64,000 bases of DNA from positions 552,795 through 616,794 of the forward strand of contig ML976658.1 in assembly GCA_010015655.1 (NCBI GenBank), read 5' to 3'. The notes under the pieces are model-generated. The model did no database searches. It saw only the letters and a list, made by a program, of their open reading frames with translations, and was not told the DNA's origin. Both the position numbers and the translations under genes were made by a program. Source of the stretch: Bimuria novae-zelandiae CBS 107.79. Taxonomy: Eukaryota; Ascomycota; Dothideomycetes; Pleosporales; Didymosphaeriaceae. Positions 1-12,498 of the stretch are shown here, piece after piece. Numbering within the stretch: position 1 is the stretch's first letter; each line of letters begins with the position of its first letter.

Positions 1-126
1 CGTTGCGGTTGAACAGTGCAAGGACGTCAACCTTTCCGTACGATGAAACATAAAGTTGAAATCTCTCTAAATGCCCTCCTGATGTTCAAATTTTTGTGTA
101 TAATATTGGCACATTTGGTGGTACAT

Positions 127-1440
127 TTACACCCAGTCTCTGGGGTTCTTCAACACTTCCAACAGCCTCTCTTCCCGGCTACCCTTCTCGGGCTCGTGCA
201 TGTACTGCCACCTCGCCGTGAGCGGCAAGCTCATCAAGATGCTCTCCACTCGTGAGCCGGGCGTGTTCAAGCCAAATGCCGTTCCTCGGTCGTGCACAAG
301 GTTGAACTCCACATAGCGCCCTCTCCTGAGCTGCTGCCACTGCTTCTGCTCCTCTGTGAAGGGCATATCCTTCCTCCTATTGATGATGGGTAGGTAGGAA
401 GGTAGGAAAGCCGATAAGCAGTCCTGCACGAAAGAGAACAGCTGCTCTTGGTCCTTCTCCGTCTCGTCGAGGTCGTCAAAGAAGATACCACCGACACCGC
501 GTGTTTCGCCGCGGTGCTTATTGTTGAAGTACTCATCGCACCACTTTTTGAAGCGCGGATAGTAGCCCTTGTCATGCTTGTCGCAGGCCTGCTTGACCGT
601 GTTGTGGAAATGTATCGCGTCTTCGTCGAACAGATATGAGGGTGTCAGATCGCAGCCGCCGCCGTACCACCACGCGTTCGTGTTGCCTTGCTCGTCCGCC
701 GTCTCGAAGTAGCGGTAGTTGAGATGCACGGTCGGCGCCATGGGGTTCTTCGGGTGCAGGACCATGCTCAGCCCGCTGGCGAAGAACTCCAACGAGTCCA
801 CGGTGGGGTCGAGCGCCTTGTGGTTGGCGCGCATCTTTGCGATGGCAGCCTTCGGCAGACGTCCGTATACGACCGAAATGTTCACGCCAGCCTTTTCGAA
901 CACGTTGCCGTCCTGCAGCACACAGCTGATGCCTCCTCCTCCCTCGGGTCGCTGCCACGAGTCTGCCACGAACTTTTTGCCATCCACTTTCTCGAGCTCT
1001 GCGACGATCTCCTTCTGGTGCTGCTTTATAAACTGTTCCATGCGCAGGCGCATCGGCGACTGCTCCGAGACACCATTCTCGCGCTTCAGTACGGAATCTT
1101 TCTCGGCGATGGATGGTGCGTCGGCTTTGTAGACGGTCCTGTCCGTGTACTGTGGCAATATTAGAGATGGAAGCATGTTTTGGAGGACTAGGCGCACCAT
1201 GGAGTAGATTATAGCTCCCAAGAAGGGTAGCGTCAGCAATCGTATCCTGTTCGGCCATTTGCTAGGCTTGGGATTCTGCCATTCCTCCAATGGGTCTCGC
1301 TTTGGCTTTGGAGGACCGTCTGACATGCATCTCCTCGGCCTCGGCGTGAAGAAGTTCGGTTGTAAGGAGCGTCTGGGGGCATAGCTCTGCGGGAGCGCGA
1401 GAGCTCGAAAGGCGCGCGTGGATGGCCGAAAAGGTGGCAT
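127..1440 (-). CDS. HEM13: Coproporphyrinogen III oxidase, oxygen-dependent
   Basis: Converts coproporphyrinogen III to protoporphyrinogen IX by oxidative decarboxylation in haem synthesis. It is a single uninterrupted frame. The family signature is plain: a YRYFE-like strand, then [36 protein letters not shown], the [17 protein letters not shown] block and [13 protein letters not shown] near the end. The frame is open back to 1515 (462 residues). I prefer the second Met at 1440 because it starts an Arg/Ser/Pro-rich stretch without acidic residues, like a mitochondrial presequence. A hydrophobic segment follows (about residues 70-95 from that Met). Yeast Hem13 is cytosolic, so presequence plus hydrophobic segment suggests an intermembrane-space form here (inference). 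Identity is very secure; the start is not. Confidence 0.95.
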   Translation of the reverse strand: MPPFRPSTRAFRALALPQSYAPRRSLQPNFFTPRPRRCMSDGPPKPKRDPLEEWQNPKPSKWPNRIRLLTLPFLGAIIYSMVRLVLQNMLPSLILPQYTDRTVYKADAPSIAEKDSVLKRENGVSEQSPMRLRMEQFIKQHQKEIVAELEKVDGKKFVADSWQRPEGGGGISCVLQDGNVFEKAGVNISVVYGRLPKAAIAKMRANHKALDPTVDSLEFFASGLSMVLHPKNPMAPTVHLNYRYFETADEQGNTNAWWYGGGCDLTPSYLFDEDAIHFHNTVKQACDKHDKGYYPRFKKWCDEYFNNKHRGETRGVGGIFFDDLDETEKDQEQLFSFVQDCLSAFLPSYLPIINRRKDMPFTEEQKQWQQLRRGRYVEFNLVHDRGTAFGLNTPGSRVESILMSLPLTARWQYMHEPEKGSREERLLEVLKNPRDWV

Positions 1441-1515
1441 GTTGAGAGCGATTGCAGGTGGAAAAGGAAAGGAAGCTACGATGCACCCATTGATAAGAAG
1501 GAGCGAGGGATGCAC

Positions 1516-2499
1516 CTGCTAAAATTGCGGGCTTTGGCTGTTTTGGGCGCTGTGGTGAGAGAAATATTAAAAGTTGTTAATCTCACACCACGGTCGGAAC
1601 ATGCAGCTATGCTTTCTACCGAGGGGCGCCGAATCACGTGTCGCATCTATGACCTCCGGAGACGCATTGTGGAGCCATGATCTCCGATGCAATGTGGGAA
1701 CTTGGTATGTGAAGCTACTGCTAATGCACGGAGTGTTTGACTGACACACTTTGCGTACCTCAAAAAGATTTGGGGTGAAGGCTAAGAACGCAGCGTCTCT
1801 TCGTCTTGGCCTCAAGAGCTCAACAATCCAGCAGCCTGAGTCAACCTATTTAGGAGATAGATAGATGGGAGCCTGCTGGTCGAGCCATCTGTAAGCTACT
1901 GCGTCCAAGTGTTCACCAACGTGTCTTCTCACTGCGCAGAGCAAACGCTGTTGCCTGTCCAAACGAGCCTGCTAGCTCTCCAAGCACCTGAGAAGACAAA
2001 AGAAGTAGAATAATACACAGTGAAGCCTTCTCGCCGTATATATCAATGAGTCAACAGCCATGAGGTCACGAGCAGTTGCGCAACTGACTACGGTCGGGGT
2101 TCGGGCGCTGGGATGGCGGGCGCACAGCCATGTTCGCAACAAAGAGTCACCCAGGCAGGTTGAGACAAAGGGCGGTGCAATACATGACGAGCTCGCGCGG
2201 TGAACGACTGATTCACTAGCCGACCCTCTCTGGCCACTGTCGTTGTGCAGGTAAAGAGGTAAAGGTACCGCGCTGGCAGGTGCCGCCCAACTGCTGGGTA
2301 ACTGACTAAGCCGTGACCACCTGCGCCCCGCCCTCTTGCTGCCTACATATAGTCGCCCTGCCCTCACCGCCGCATCGCCTCAACACCTTCGCCTCCCGCT
2401 CTGCCCAACGATCCACCCACACCGAAACACTTGACTACTCCGTGCTCCTGCATGTCCGAGAAATCCACGACTACACCCACGACCACCGATACCACCAAG
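1516..2499. other. Intergenic region between HEM13 and ATG8
   Basis: This is the shared upstream region of two divergently transcribed genes. Short frames occur on both strands but none resembles a known protein. The 200 bp before ATG8 are pyrimidine-rich, typical of a fungal 5' leader. No repeat was seen. Confidence 0.6.
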
Positions 2500-2961
<462 letters not shown>

Positions 2962-3757
2962 GTGCCCGCCACTCCCGGTCCCTCTTCCTACTTTTTTCCC
3001 GCTTCACGATGACGGACTTTTGGCGTTCTTGGGTTCATGATAGGCATTTATATATCACGCACTACACTATGGGAGGAAGAGGCTGCGGGACGACTGTCGC
3101 GTGTAGCGCTCGGCAATAACTAGCCGCACGTCGAGGTAGTCATCGTGCCAGTTTCTGTCATTCTTGCGGCTGTACGAACGAGCAGAGGCTCAGCAGATAT
3201 CGTGGCTGGGCAGCTACTATTAGTGGCATCCAGATTGTAATGGCATGCTTCGCGTCCAGTAGCTCCCTGGTACTCCTGCTTTCCCCACCTATAGTTCAAA
3301 CGAAGAGGACTTGATCCAAAAAGTGCATCTGTTCCCGACCCCGTGAACGCTTGAAACCCCACGTACCTACTGATCACTCAGCGTGACATGCATCTGAAAC
3401 AATGACGCCATCGGATGAGCTGACCGCGATAGTCACCCCACGGACGATGTGAGCGAACACGGTAGAAAATCATTTGTTAGTATAGAGCTCCCAAAAGAGC
3501 TTAATCAAGCTTAACAACAGCGAACGTTTAGATGGTACCTGCGTGCCATCACACCAAATCGTGGGGTAGCCAGCTCACGTCCCACGCTCAGGACTGTGCG
3601 TGCATATTCCTCGGCAGCCGCACAGCGCCAGAGCTACACGCCCGACGCGACGCGCAGCTTGACAAAGTTTATCTGCACTTTCTACCGCATCCGCCTTCTC
3701 CCACACTAAACCACACTGCATAACCTTCAAAGCCCGCTCTGGGAGACTCTGCGCACA
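2962..3757. other. Intergenic region between ATG8 and NCE101
   Basis: No coding region is supported. Reading frames here are short and unlike known proteins. The last 100 bp before 3758 are pyrimidine-rich and look like a promoter or 5' leader. Confidence 0.55.
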
Positions 3758-4077
3758 ATGGCGTACCAGTACATCATCTCTAGGTCTGCAATCCCTCTTC
3801 CTCCCCCTTCCAGCCCCTCCTGCACCCTTCGAACCTCCCTCCTTCCCTAAAATGTGGAGGAGAATGTAAGCGTGTGTGTGTGTGTGTGTGTGTGTGTGCT
3901 AATATAAGTGGTTACAGACGTCTCGACCCCATCTTCGCCATTTCAATCGGGCTCGCGGCCGCCGCGACGCGGATTCACAGAGAGGAGAGGGAGAAAGGGC
4001 GGGGCGTTGGGGAGACGTTAGAGGTGGCGAGGAGGAGGTTTGGGATATGGTGGGAGGGTGGACAGGGAAAGAAGTAA
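3758..4077 (+). CDS. NCE101: Small membrane protein, non-classical export protein 1 family (NCE101)
   Basis: A 61-residue protein from two exons, 3758-3783 and 3918-4077; a single ORF search misses the first exon. The spliced start MAYQYIISRRLDPIFAISIG and the following hydrophobic, Ala-rich stretch with RIHREE match the NCE101 pattern (YLISR, DP-F, a short membrane segment, RI-REE). The yeast protein is linked to export of proteins lacking signal peptides; its mechanism is poorly understood. The C-terminal half is basic with Gly/Trp residues. The 134-nt intron is almost filled by a GT microsatellite near its acceptor. Assignment rests on the motif, not a search. Confidence 0.8.
3872..3898 (+). 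repeat. (GT)n microsatellite in the NCE101 intron
   Basis: About 13 uninterrupted GT units lie 19 nt before the 3' splice site. A pure dinucleotide run of this length is likely polymorphic, and it sits where the polypyrimidine tract would be. Confidence 0.95.
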
Positions 4078-4520
4078 ATGTTAAGACAGAGGATGGACAA
4101 GTTGTGAGCATGGCTGGCGACAGAATTAGCCATTCCTGCGGCGAAGCGAAACGAGGCTCCATGCCATCATGACTTCGGTGCGAGGACGACGATGAAGATA
4201 CCCAGGCGAAAATTAAAAGAGCAGGCTGTGGAGGTGTCACAGTGACTTCACCTACGAAGAGTGATGCGAGAGGAATTCTGACATTTCCCAACAAGGGTGA
4301 AGCAGCTACATCTATGGCTTACCCGCTCTGAGAACGTATGCAGAGAAGCAGTAGTGCAGCACGGACAGCTTGCTCATCCCAGCTATCGTCCATGTCCGCG
4401 CACTGTTCCATTCACGGGCCACGAATTTCCCCACCACCGAGAACGAACCTGGACGACTAACAGTACCCATCGCATTCAATGTAAAACACACCGAGGGAAA
4501 AAAAAAAAATCTTATATCTC
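4078..4520. other. Intergenic region between convergent genes
   Basis: Nothing coding is supported. A run of A residues near 4499-4509 lies close to the convergent 3' ends of NCE101 and the monooxygenase pseudogene and may belong to a 3' UTR. Confidence 0.5.
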
Positions 4521-5970
4521 CTATGCTCGATTCTCCAGCGCTTTGACAGCACTTGCAATATGCGCATCTAGGTCAAAATCATAGATGAAGCTCCACCAAT
4601 CCTTCAACGCCTCTCTCATCCTCCCCGGATCCAAACCCACATCCTCATCGATCCCGCTCAGGATCCTGCCCGTTTGCCGACTCGACTTCGCAATGCGTTG
4701 CGTCCGCGGCCGTCGGGCCTCGTTGTACACATGAAGGAGGCGGGGAATCTCGTCCGGCGAAATGATCTTCGCGAAAAGGCCTCCTAGAATGACGGCGTCC
4801 TCGAGGGCCATAGCGGCGCCGCTGCCCTGCCAGGGCGCCATCGCGTGCGCGGCGTCGCCGGCGATACACACGTGTCCGTTGACATACGTGGGGGCGTCGA
4901 GGTGCTCGTATGTAGCGTACGCAGCTGGATCCGCTTGATCCAAGAGTAGCTATACAACCGCCCCCCCTTAACGTCAGCCTTGCCAACTACCGTCTCCCAT
5001 CACATCCCCCACCCTCTATCTTTATACAAACACCCAAATACGAATTGTCAACTCACCTCAATCATCCCCGCCTTAACCCATTCCTCCCACCCCTCATAAA
5101 CCCCCTCCAAATACGCCCGGTCGACAGCTTTACGCCGCTCCCCACCCTCCCTCGTCCACGGCGCGATAGTCGTCCCAATACACTGCACCATCTCCCCACC
5201 CGCCGCCAAATCATGAATCACAATCCCCCTCCGGCCCCACCCAGCCATACTGCCTATCCTCCTCGAACCACTGCGCGCCCAGCTTCTCCCTAGCTTTTGC
5301 CGTCGGTACCATGTTAATCGTGCCCACCCAGCCGACCGGCACCGGCATGGGCGCTGGATGCGCGGGGGGAAGCACGTGCGAGCGGACGAAGCCGAAGATG
5401 CTGTCGGCGCCGATAAGGGCGTCGGCGGGGGTGGAGGTGTTGTCGGAGAAGTGCAGTGTTAGTGGGCGGGAAGTAGCCTCCTCTATGCGAACGAGCTTCT
5501 TGGAAGCGTGCATGTTCTCCGGCGGTATAGGGGCTAGCAACTCACGCAGGAGGTCGGCGTGGTGCATAGTCTTTCCTGGACGCTCTTCGGCGACGTCGAG
5601 GACTTTTGTGCCAGCGTGGGGTCCGGCGCCCTTTCATATCGTCAGTCCTCCATTCCACCACTCTCCCGGGGAGGAGGGGCGTGTAAGTTAGGGGAGTGGG
5701 GCGAACGTACTATCATAACCCTCGACGAATTCACCTTCACGGCTCCCGCGCGGGCGAATAGGTCGTCCACATCGTCTCCCACGATGACCTTCAGAGCGCG
5801 CTGTGCATTGATCGCCATGACGACGCCCATGCCGCGCTCGGAGAGAACTCGGGGGCGGACTCGTAGACGTGGACGTCTAGGTGGGGATAGGGTAATAGAG
5901 CCCTTGCGATGGCCGCGCCCGCGAGGCCGCCGCCCGAGATAGCGACGCGGATTTTGGGCGGTGTCGACAT
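4521..5970 (-). pseudogene. FAD-dependent aromatic monooxygenase (salicylate hydroxylase-like), two frameshifts
   Basis: Class A flavoprotein monooxygenases hydroxylate aromatic acids with NAD(P)H and oxygen. Exons: 5711-5970, 5057-5630 and 4521-4949, with normal GT-AG introns of 80 and 107 nt. Seen: N-terminal Rossmann motif VAISGGGLAGAAIARAL, a central GADSIFGFVRSHV (normally GADG-hS-VR), and the FAD/ribityl motif CIAGDAAHAMAPWQGSGAA. Two breaks: near 5838 the frame shifts between YESAPEFS and ERGMGVV; in the C5 run 5225-5229 (G5 on the coding strand) one extra base separates QYGWVG from IVIHD. No intron can bridge either site. The two shifts cancel, so everything else stays in family frame. 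Either a young pseudogene or two sequence errors. Confidence 0.8.
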
Positions 5971-7117
5971 GGGGGGTTGATATTTGGCGAACGGGGTTCT
6001 CGTGAGGTGGAGGTTACCTGTGGTGCTAACTACAGAAGTGGTACAGAATGCTGGCGCTTTTATATACAAGATGCGCGGCTCCACACGTCGCGGCCGTGAA
6101 CTGTGCCCTTTGCCAAGTGTATATAAGCACACTCGAGGTACTTCTGTGGCACCGGAGTCAGACTGGTATATACGGTTCAGGCATTTTTGCATGCTTGGCC
6201 TAAGCTAGGCCTCGCTGTATGGCAGATACCTGTGCTTATGTGAACTATTGCTCTGCATTACTATACCTTCACGAATGCCCGGGACTTCGGTCGTACAAGA
6301 TCGTCACAGAGAAGCCCGGATGTAAGAATTTGGTTGGACGATTTTGATGAGTCAAATCGAGCAAAGATAGCCGAAACTCTTGCTGTGCCGCAGCAAGACC
6401 TCGGAATGGATCTGATCGCATGCAGTAGCACCGTTCGAGCAACCTCTCCTAGGTTCTGTGCTTAAATGATTTATAACAATATTCACTGTTAGTGCACTGA
6501 CCGACAATGTGGATACAAATTATAACAGTATGGAAATATTCTTCTTTCGGAAGCGAATCTGGCAAGGCATTACGACAAATCCTACCCATAGTGTAATGTT
6601 AGGAATAGGGTTTGGTGTTTCCGCCGTGGTGTTTCTGTAAACTCGATCGCGTAGGGGTAACGTGGGAGATTAGCAGAGATATAAAAAATGGAAACGGATA
6701 GGTGTTCACTATTCGTACGGCCCGTTATGTGTTGCTGATTGTTATCGTAAGTGTTTACGGCGAGCTTATACTTTTCCATTTTTCTTGTATGAATATAGTG
6801 TGAGTGATTAGGCTGAGCGCGCAGTTTTGGCTTCCACGTGCGGCAGCCTCATCCATTGATTTGCGGATACGTTCTCACAAGACCGCGTAAAGCGCCGAGT
6901 ACGGTAGCACACTATAGAGCTAACGATGCAACGATTTCGGTGCATAGCACGTTGTCCTAATTGGTACTCTATTTACACATGTATTTCATCTCCAATGACG
7001 TGCGATCAATGGCAACGAGTGCTCTACGTCTCCGGAAGCCTCAGCATCTTGACAACGCAAGTAGCGCTGCATCTGCACAATTGTCATACCGTCTCTCCCC
7101 TAAAGCCTAGCTCCAAG
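5971..7117. other. Intergenic region, 1.1 kb
   Basis: No protein is supported; base composition falls toward AT between about 6200 and 7000. It contains the upstream region of the monooxygenase and the 3' flank of the aminopeptidase. No repeat pair was noticed. Confidence 0.5.
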
Positions 7118-10100
7118 TCACTGCACGTAGCCATTGGCCTTCAGCCACTCCCGCACGACACCCTCATCGCGGTTCTTGTACTTCGCATGGCTTCGGATCG
7201 TGTCATCGATGACCTTAAGGCCTTGATCATAGCCTCGATTGTCCTTATCCTTGAAGAACGCTGCGATCTCGTCCGCAACCTTATCATCCGCAAACTTGCT
7301 CAAGCCCATCCGGAGGAAGCGCTCGAGAGTAACCAAGTTTCCAGAGAGAGTAGGGTAGATGGTGGTGTCCCAGTTGGTGCGGATGAATTTCCATACCTCA
7401 GGTCGCGCCTTTGCGTTATTGGCAAGTACAACAATGCCGGTGTGTTTGTCCTGCATAGCGACCTTGTCGGAGAAAATGAATTTGAGAATCTTCTCCGCAA
7501 GCTCCGGTGTGTGTACGTGACCCAGTGCTCGAAGGCAGATCTCCTTCCCGTCAATAGAAGACGTCGTGAGGAACTCATTCTGAATAGCTTCGACAGCGGA
7601 CTCTCCGCGTTCTTTGATGGCGACGGAGAAAACGGTCCTGCGAAGGGAGGGGTTGATTGCAGACTTGTCTTCTCCGGACATGTAGAGATCGAATCGGCGC
7701 AGAGCTTCCTCTACGGTGCCCTTGTGGCCGAGTAAACCAGCTGTGAGGGTGAGCTGTGCACGTAGTTGACCGACTAGGTAGCTTTCGCCTTCCTTGAACT
7801 CCCATCCAACCGCTTCGGTAGCTAGTGAGAGTAATTCGAGTTCGAACTTCTTCAGTCCATCGCTCACATCTTGTGCACCAGAGAAAACGCTGCGGACTGT
7901 GCCAATATTGTTGATGATTTGAGCCCATACCCTACTAGAGTTAGTACGTGTGAAGTAGTACGGAGAATTCATACGCACAAGTACTCCTGCTCATCCTGGA
8001 ATCGTTTCACGAGCGCGAGTAAACCAGCGGTAGACCCATACCCAGCAACAGCGTTTGCATATGCGTCTCCGATGATGCCAATCTTGTCTTCAACACTGAG
8101 ATTCTCGCGAGCCTCGCCGAGCTTCACTAGACGCGCAGGTGGGTAGTTTGTCCGGTAGAAGCCAGTGAGATTCTTGTTCACTTGGTAATAAGAGTCGTTC
8201 ACGTCCCGGATCGTGGTTTCCTTCTCGGTCAAGGCGGTCGTTGCGTGGGTCGAGGCTGCGGTCATTGAGTCTCCTGTCTGAAGACCCAATGGAATCCACC
8301 AGACAGTCTCGTCTTCCTCCGGCTTAGCATCACCGGCAAGCAGGAAGCGCTGCTGCTTCAGACCAATCTGGCCAGGTTCTTCGGCCACAGTGAGCACCGG
8401 GAAGCCGATCTTGCGCACCCAATTGTCCATGAAGCTGTTAACATCTTGGCCAGAAGCTTTGCTTAGAGCATTCCAGAGGTCATTCGTAGTCGCATTCCCA
8501 TATTGGTGCTTCTTGAGGTAGTTTGCCACACCTTGTAGGAAGACTTTCTCGCCGAGGTGAGAGCTTAGCATGCGGATCACTGAGCTTCCCTTTAAGTAGC
8601 TGATGTGGTCGAAGATCTGGTCCACTTCTGGACCATCCCGAACCGGTACTTCGATAGGGTGTGACGTTCGCAATGAGTCGAGTTGGAAGGCTGTTTGTAC
8701 AGATTCAGTCTACATCTGAGGGTTAGCATTTGCAAGAATTGAATATACCTGCGGCTTTTCGACGTACAACAAACTGTCCCCAAACATTCCAGTCTGCACG
8801 CCATGTTAGCCGACGAATGACCGATCATTTTCCAAAGTACATACCGGGATAGAGATGGTCCACTGCAAACCAACCGACCCAAGTAGCGAAGCCCTCGTTC
8901 AGCCACAGTTCACTCCACCAGTCCATTGTAACTAGGTTACCGAACCATTGGTGAGCAAGTTCGTGCGCTACAACGTAAGCGACGCGGTTTCGGTAGCTGT
9001 CTGCAGAGGTCTTGGGGTCGAATAGTACAGCGGTCGTGCTAGGATCTGTTAGTTAGAAGACAGGAGTAAAGAGCGTAGTCAACAAACCGGTAAGTGATGA
9101 GTCCCCAGTTCTCCATAGCGCCGTGTGACTAGAAAGCAACGGTCAGCTGGACATCTCCACAGAAACAGGGGGTACGTATAGCTGCCTGTTAAAGCAATCA
9201 AAAAACTGTGCGAGACGCATGGACACGCCAGAGTAACTTACAAATTCATGGACGGCAAGCAAGTCCACCTTAGGCAAAGGATAATCGACCTGGAACGTCT
9301 AAAATGATGGTTAGCAGGCATATCATAGACATTATGCAGCTTGCCATCCGTACCTCAGAGAAATAGTCGACAATTTTGTGGCAGTTCTCCAACGCAAATC
9401 GTCCTTGCTCCTTGAGCCCGCGGGTGGTGTAGACCCTCACGGGTAGGTTGTTGCCGTTGTACTCCCGTTTCGTGAAAGCCTCTACGTATTCGAAGTCTCC
9501 GACCGCCCATGCAAGGAGGTATGTAGACATGACTGGAGTGGGTTCAAAGACCACTGTATGGAAACCCTCCCTCTTGCTCGGCTTGATCTCCTTCTCAGGC
9601 ATGTTGCTCAAGGCTGTCAAATCCTTGGGTACTTCGAGGCTCACGGAGAAGGTCGCTTTCAGGTTCGGCTCGTCGAAGCAAGGGAAGGCTCGGCGCGCAT
9701 CACATGATTCGAATTGGGTGCTGAACATGTAGTGGAATTCGTCATCTTTGGCGACGGAAGCTGGGACCTCGCCCTTGGGCTTATACTTGGAGCGGTAGAA
9801 GCCAGCCATGACCTGTACCACACGTCAGCGACTGTCCAGCACGAATAAACTCGTTGTCTTACGTTGTTGATAGTCCCTTCGAACTTCAACGTTAAAGTAG
9901 CCTCCCCAGAATATTCGATCTTCTCTCCAAAATCCAAAGTCACACGATGGCGCTTCTCCTCGTATGTGATGTTCTTCGCCTCGTTGCTGTCTTTTCCGGT
10001 CTTGAGTTCTGCGCTGTGGACCTTCAGCTGGAGGGCGTTGAGTACGAGATCATTGAAGCCATCGTTCTTGTCGATGTTCGTCTTGATCGCGAGGGTACCT

Positions 10101-10294
10101 TGGTAGGTGAAGTTGCCGCCGAACTCTATGTCATGTATGAAAATGTCGTAGTGTGAGGGTTTGACCCTGAAGACGGTCAGTAAGGTGTTCAGTACATCCC
10201 ATTCCATCCCGCATAAGATTGTTGACCAGTTCAAGCATTGGCTCGAAGAAGAGCTCACTCACCAAGAAGGCAGGACATCTCTATCCGACGCCAT
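7118..10294 (-). CDS. APE2: M1-family zinc aminopeptidase (Ape2/Aap1 type)
   Basis: Metallo-aminopeptidase that trims N-terminal residues from peptides. Nine exons: 10263-10294, 9863-10166, 9354-9812, 9242-9298, 9088-9128, 8845-9038, 8768-8793, 7979-8709 and 7118-7931; the joins give 885 residues, normal for the family. Seen: the substrate motif HGAMENWG split across exons 4-5, zinc motif [10 protein letters not shown] with the distal Glu in WLNEGFA in exon 6, and the ERAP1-like C-terminal domain ending [10 protein letters not shown]. All introns are 47-113 nt. The frame is also open upstream to 10507: that 71-residue extension is rich in Arg, Ser and Ala and could target a second form to mitochondria (inference). 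Confidence 0.93.
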
Positions 10295-10507
10295 GGCTAC
10301 GAAGCTACTACTAGCCTCACTCGAGCAAAATCTGACCCTAGTTCCAATCGCCGCTCGGCTGGTCGCAATCCGGGCAGGAGCAAACGTAGTTCGTGTACGA
10401 AGCGCGGAAGGCACACGAGCTCGAGCTTTCGCGGAGCTTGTAACAGGTGAAGAAGTGGACAGAAAATAAGGAGTCGGCCTTGCGTTGAGTTGCTGCTTCC
10501 AGAGCAC

Positions 10508-11237
10508 GGGGCGAGAACAACGTCTCGACAGTTTAAGGAAGGTAGCCAGCTTGGTGGAGGGGTCGGAATGGGGGCACGGTGCGGAGCAAACGCGGAATTA
10601 GATAATGATGGATGGTCGAGGAAGGTGCAGCTCGCACGCGGCCGCCGGTTGGCTGCAGGTGCAGCTGCCCCACGACCCCGCGTTAAACTGGAAGAGGAAC
10701 CCGATCAACAAAGCAATATGATGCTCTCAATCGATCTCTAATCAGACTCTACAATGGGGTTATGAGAATTTGCCTTGTAAGAGATTTTCAGGTTATATTC
10801 GGGGGACAGTAATTATCATGTAGTTTAGATTCGGCGGCTTCGCTTCTAGTCCTAAACATACAAGCCGAGTTAGTACTCCATGAACCCGAAGCAACGGCGG
10901 GCTGATTGTATATCACAACTTAGTGCGGCTTTGCTTTCTCGTTAATGAACAAAAGAAGGGCCCATCGTGTACGGCACGTATTCAATATCTTCATCATCGC
11001 GAATATGTACCGTTCCATGCTATGCGCTGTATTTAGCAAGTCGGCCTAAAAGCCCGTTGCCAGCACACCAATCTTGTCCAACGCCAGGAAATGCCTTCAT
11101 AAAAAGCCAAAGGACCATTCCATGCAATCAGAGATGGTCAACCTAAATACCTGCGCCGAACTCCGCATCATCATCATAACATTATAGACAAAAAGACCGT
11201 CCACAAGTTTATACATGCGCTGGGTAGTCCTAGAGTC
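10508..11237. other. Intergenic region
   Basis: No coding potential recognised. It includes the aminopeptidase upstream region. GC drops after about 10740. Confidence 0.5.
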
Positions 11238-11738
11238 TTATATCCGAATCAGGACATCCAAACACTGGATCTTCCACTCTTTCTTCCCCACCAAGCCCTT
11301 GACCCACTCGTAGTTCCCCGAGCCGCCCGCCGCTGCCGCATCCGCTGTCTTGTTGCGCAGGTTATCCATCGCACCCTTCACAAGCGCTTGTGCCGTGTTG
11401 TTCGCCGCCTGTGCAAGCACCCCCGCGGTCTCGATGATGGTGTCCCGAAACGGAGTCGTGCCGTTGAGCGCGAACTCCGCCGTCTCGCTCGAAAGCGGCG
11501 CCTCAAACCAGGGCGTGTGGAAGTCGAACAGCGCTACAACGAGGATAAAAAGTAGCAGCGAGCAGTATACGCAGGGTCGGTTGAGGAAATAGGTCGCGGA
11601 TATGAAGAGGACGAGATAGACGGGTGAGGCATTGGTTCGCAATCTTGGCAAAGACGTTAGTATGCGTGCTGCTGTGTGTGAGAGTGGAGGTACATACAAG
11701 AAAAAGAGAACAGGTATCCAGCTACGCAAGCAAAACAT
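11238..11738 (-). CDS. Small membrane protein, function unknown
   Basis: Two exons, 11698-11738 and 11238-11643, with a 54-nt intron (GTATGT...AAG). Splicing removes an unlikely hydrophilic stretch and joins WIPVLFFL to LRTNASP, giving 148 residues. Visible: a hydrophobic N-terminus (possibly a signal anchor), two closely spaced membrane segments in the first half (around VYLVLFISATYFL and CSLLLFILVVALF), then a soluble Ala/Asn-rich C-terminal half ending in a basic patch. I do not recognise the family. Confidence 0.6.
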   Translation of the reverse strand: MFCLRSWIPVLFFLYVPPLSHTAARILTSLPRLRTNASPVYLVLFISATYFLNRPCVYCSLLLFILVVALFDFHTPWFEAPLSSETAEFALNGTTPFRDTIIETAGVLAQAANNTAQALVKGAMDNLRNKTADAAAAGGSGNYEWVKGLVGKKEWKIQCLDVLIRI

Positions 11739-12498
11739 GGTGGCCTCGCGTGCGTTGGTTGCTACGCTGTGCGGGCTAAGTTGATGGTCGTGTGCAAGTC
11801 AAAGGCTTCGCCAAGCCGGGAACGAGTAGGTGAGTTTCGGTCTGTAGGATAGCGAGCGAAGGGTCTATGAATATACGAGGTGTGTTTAGGATGTGAGAGG
11901 CGGACCTGTGCCCGAGCCGTTGTCGAATCGAAATCCTGAGAGGCAGTGGCCCGGTCGTCGATGATGCCGCGCGCGGCGACCGGCGCGTGATGCCTCCTGG
12001 GATTACAAATCACCGAATGCTCCACTATCATTCGCTCACCACTTTTCCAGGGTGAAAAGAACCTTCAAATGGTTTACGATTCTTGTCACATCATCTGAAG
12101 AAAACTCGCATCAACTGCTAGTACGGTAACGTATGGAAAGAAGTTTCATCTCAGCTCTGCAATTGGAGTGAGGCATTTCACGCTCACCGTTTGCCGAGTG
12201 CTGTTTTCTGTGAAAGGAAATGGAAACCGGGAAACAGCGAAAACACTCACTGGTACAATCGATAATCATTCTTAGTAGTATCAAGAGCATACGTCGAATT
12301 TTCAGGCCTTGCAACAGGTATTGATTTCTCGACATGAAGTCCTCTACCTCGCACTCGCAGATCCCAAGAAGTAGCATATACAGCAGAAAGCGAAGAAACA
12401 CTATCCCACTAAACACCTTCCACCACCCACCGCGACACCTTCCCTTGGATATTCCACAGCTGAGCAAAAAAGAGGATCATCTATACTGCAGAGCCAGC
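11739..12498. other. Intergenic region
   Basis: No supported gene. Short frames on both strands have no recognisable domains. It separates a housekeeping block from the decaying AA9 gene. Confidence 0.5.

Noticed and set aside
6926..7735. 269-residue plus-strand frame antisense to the aminopeptidase
   Set aside because: No motif; explained by codon bias of the gene on the other strand.
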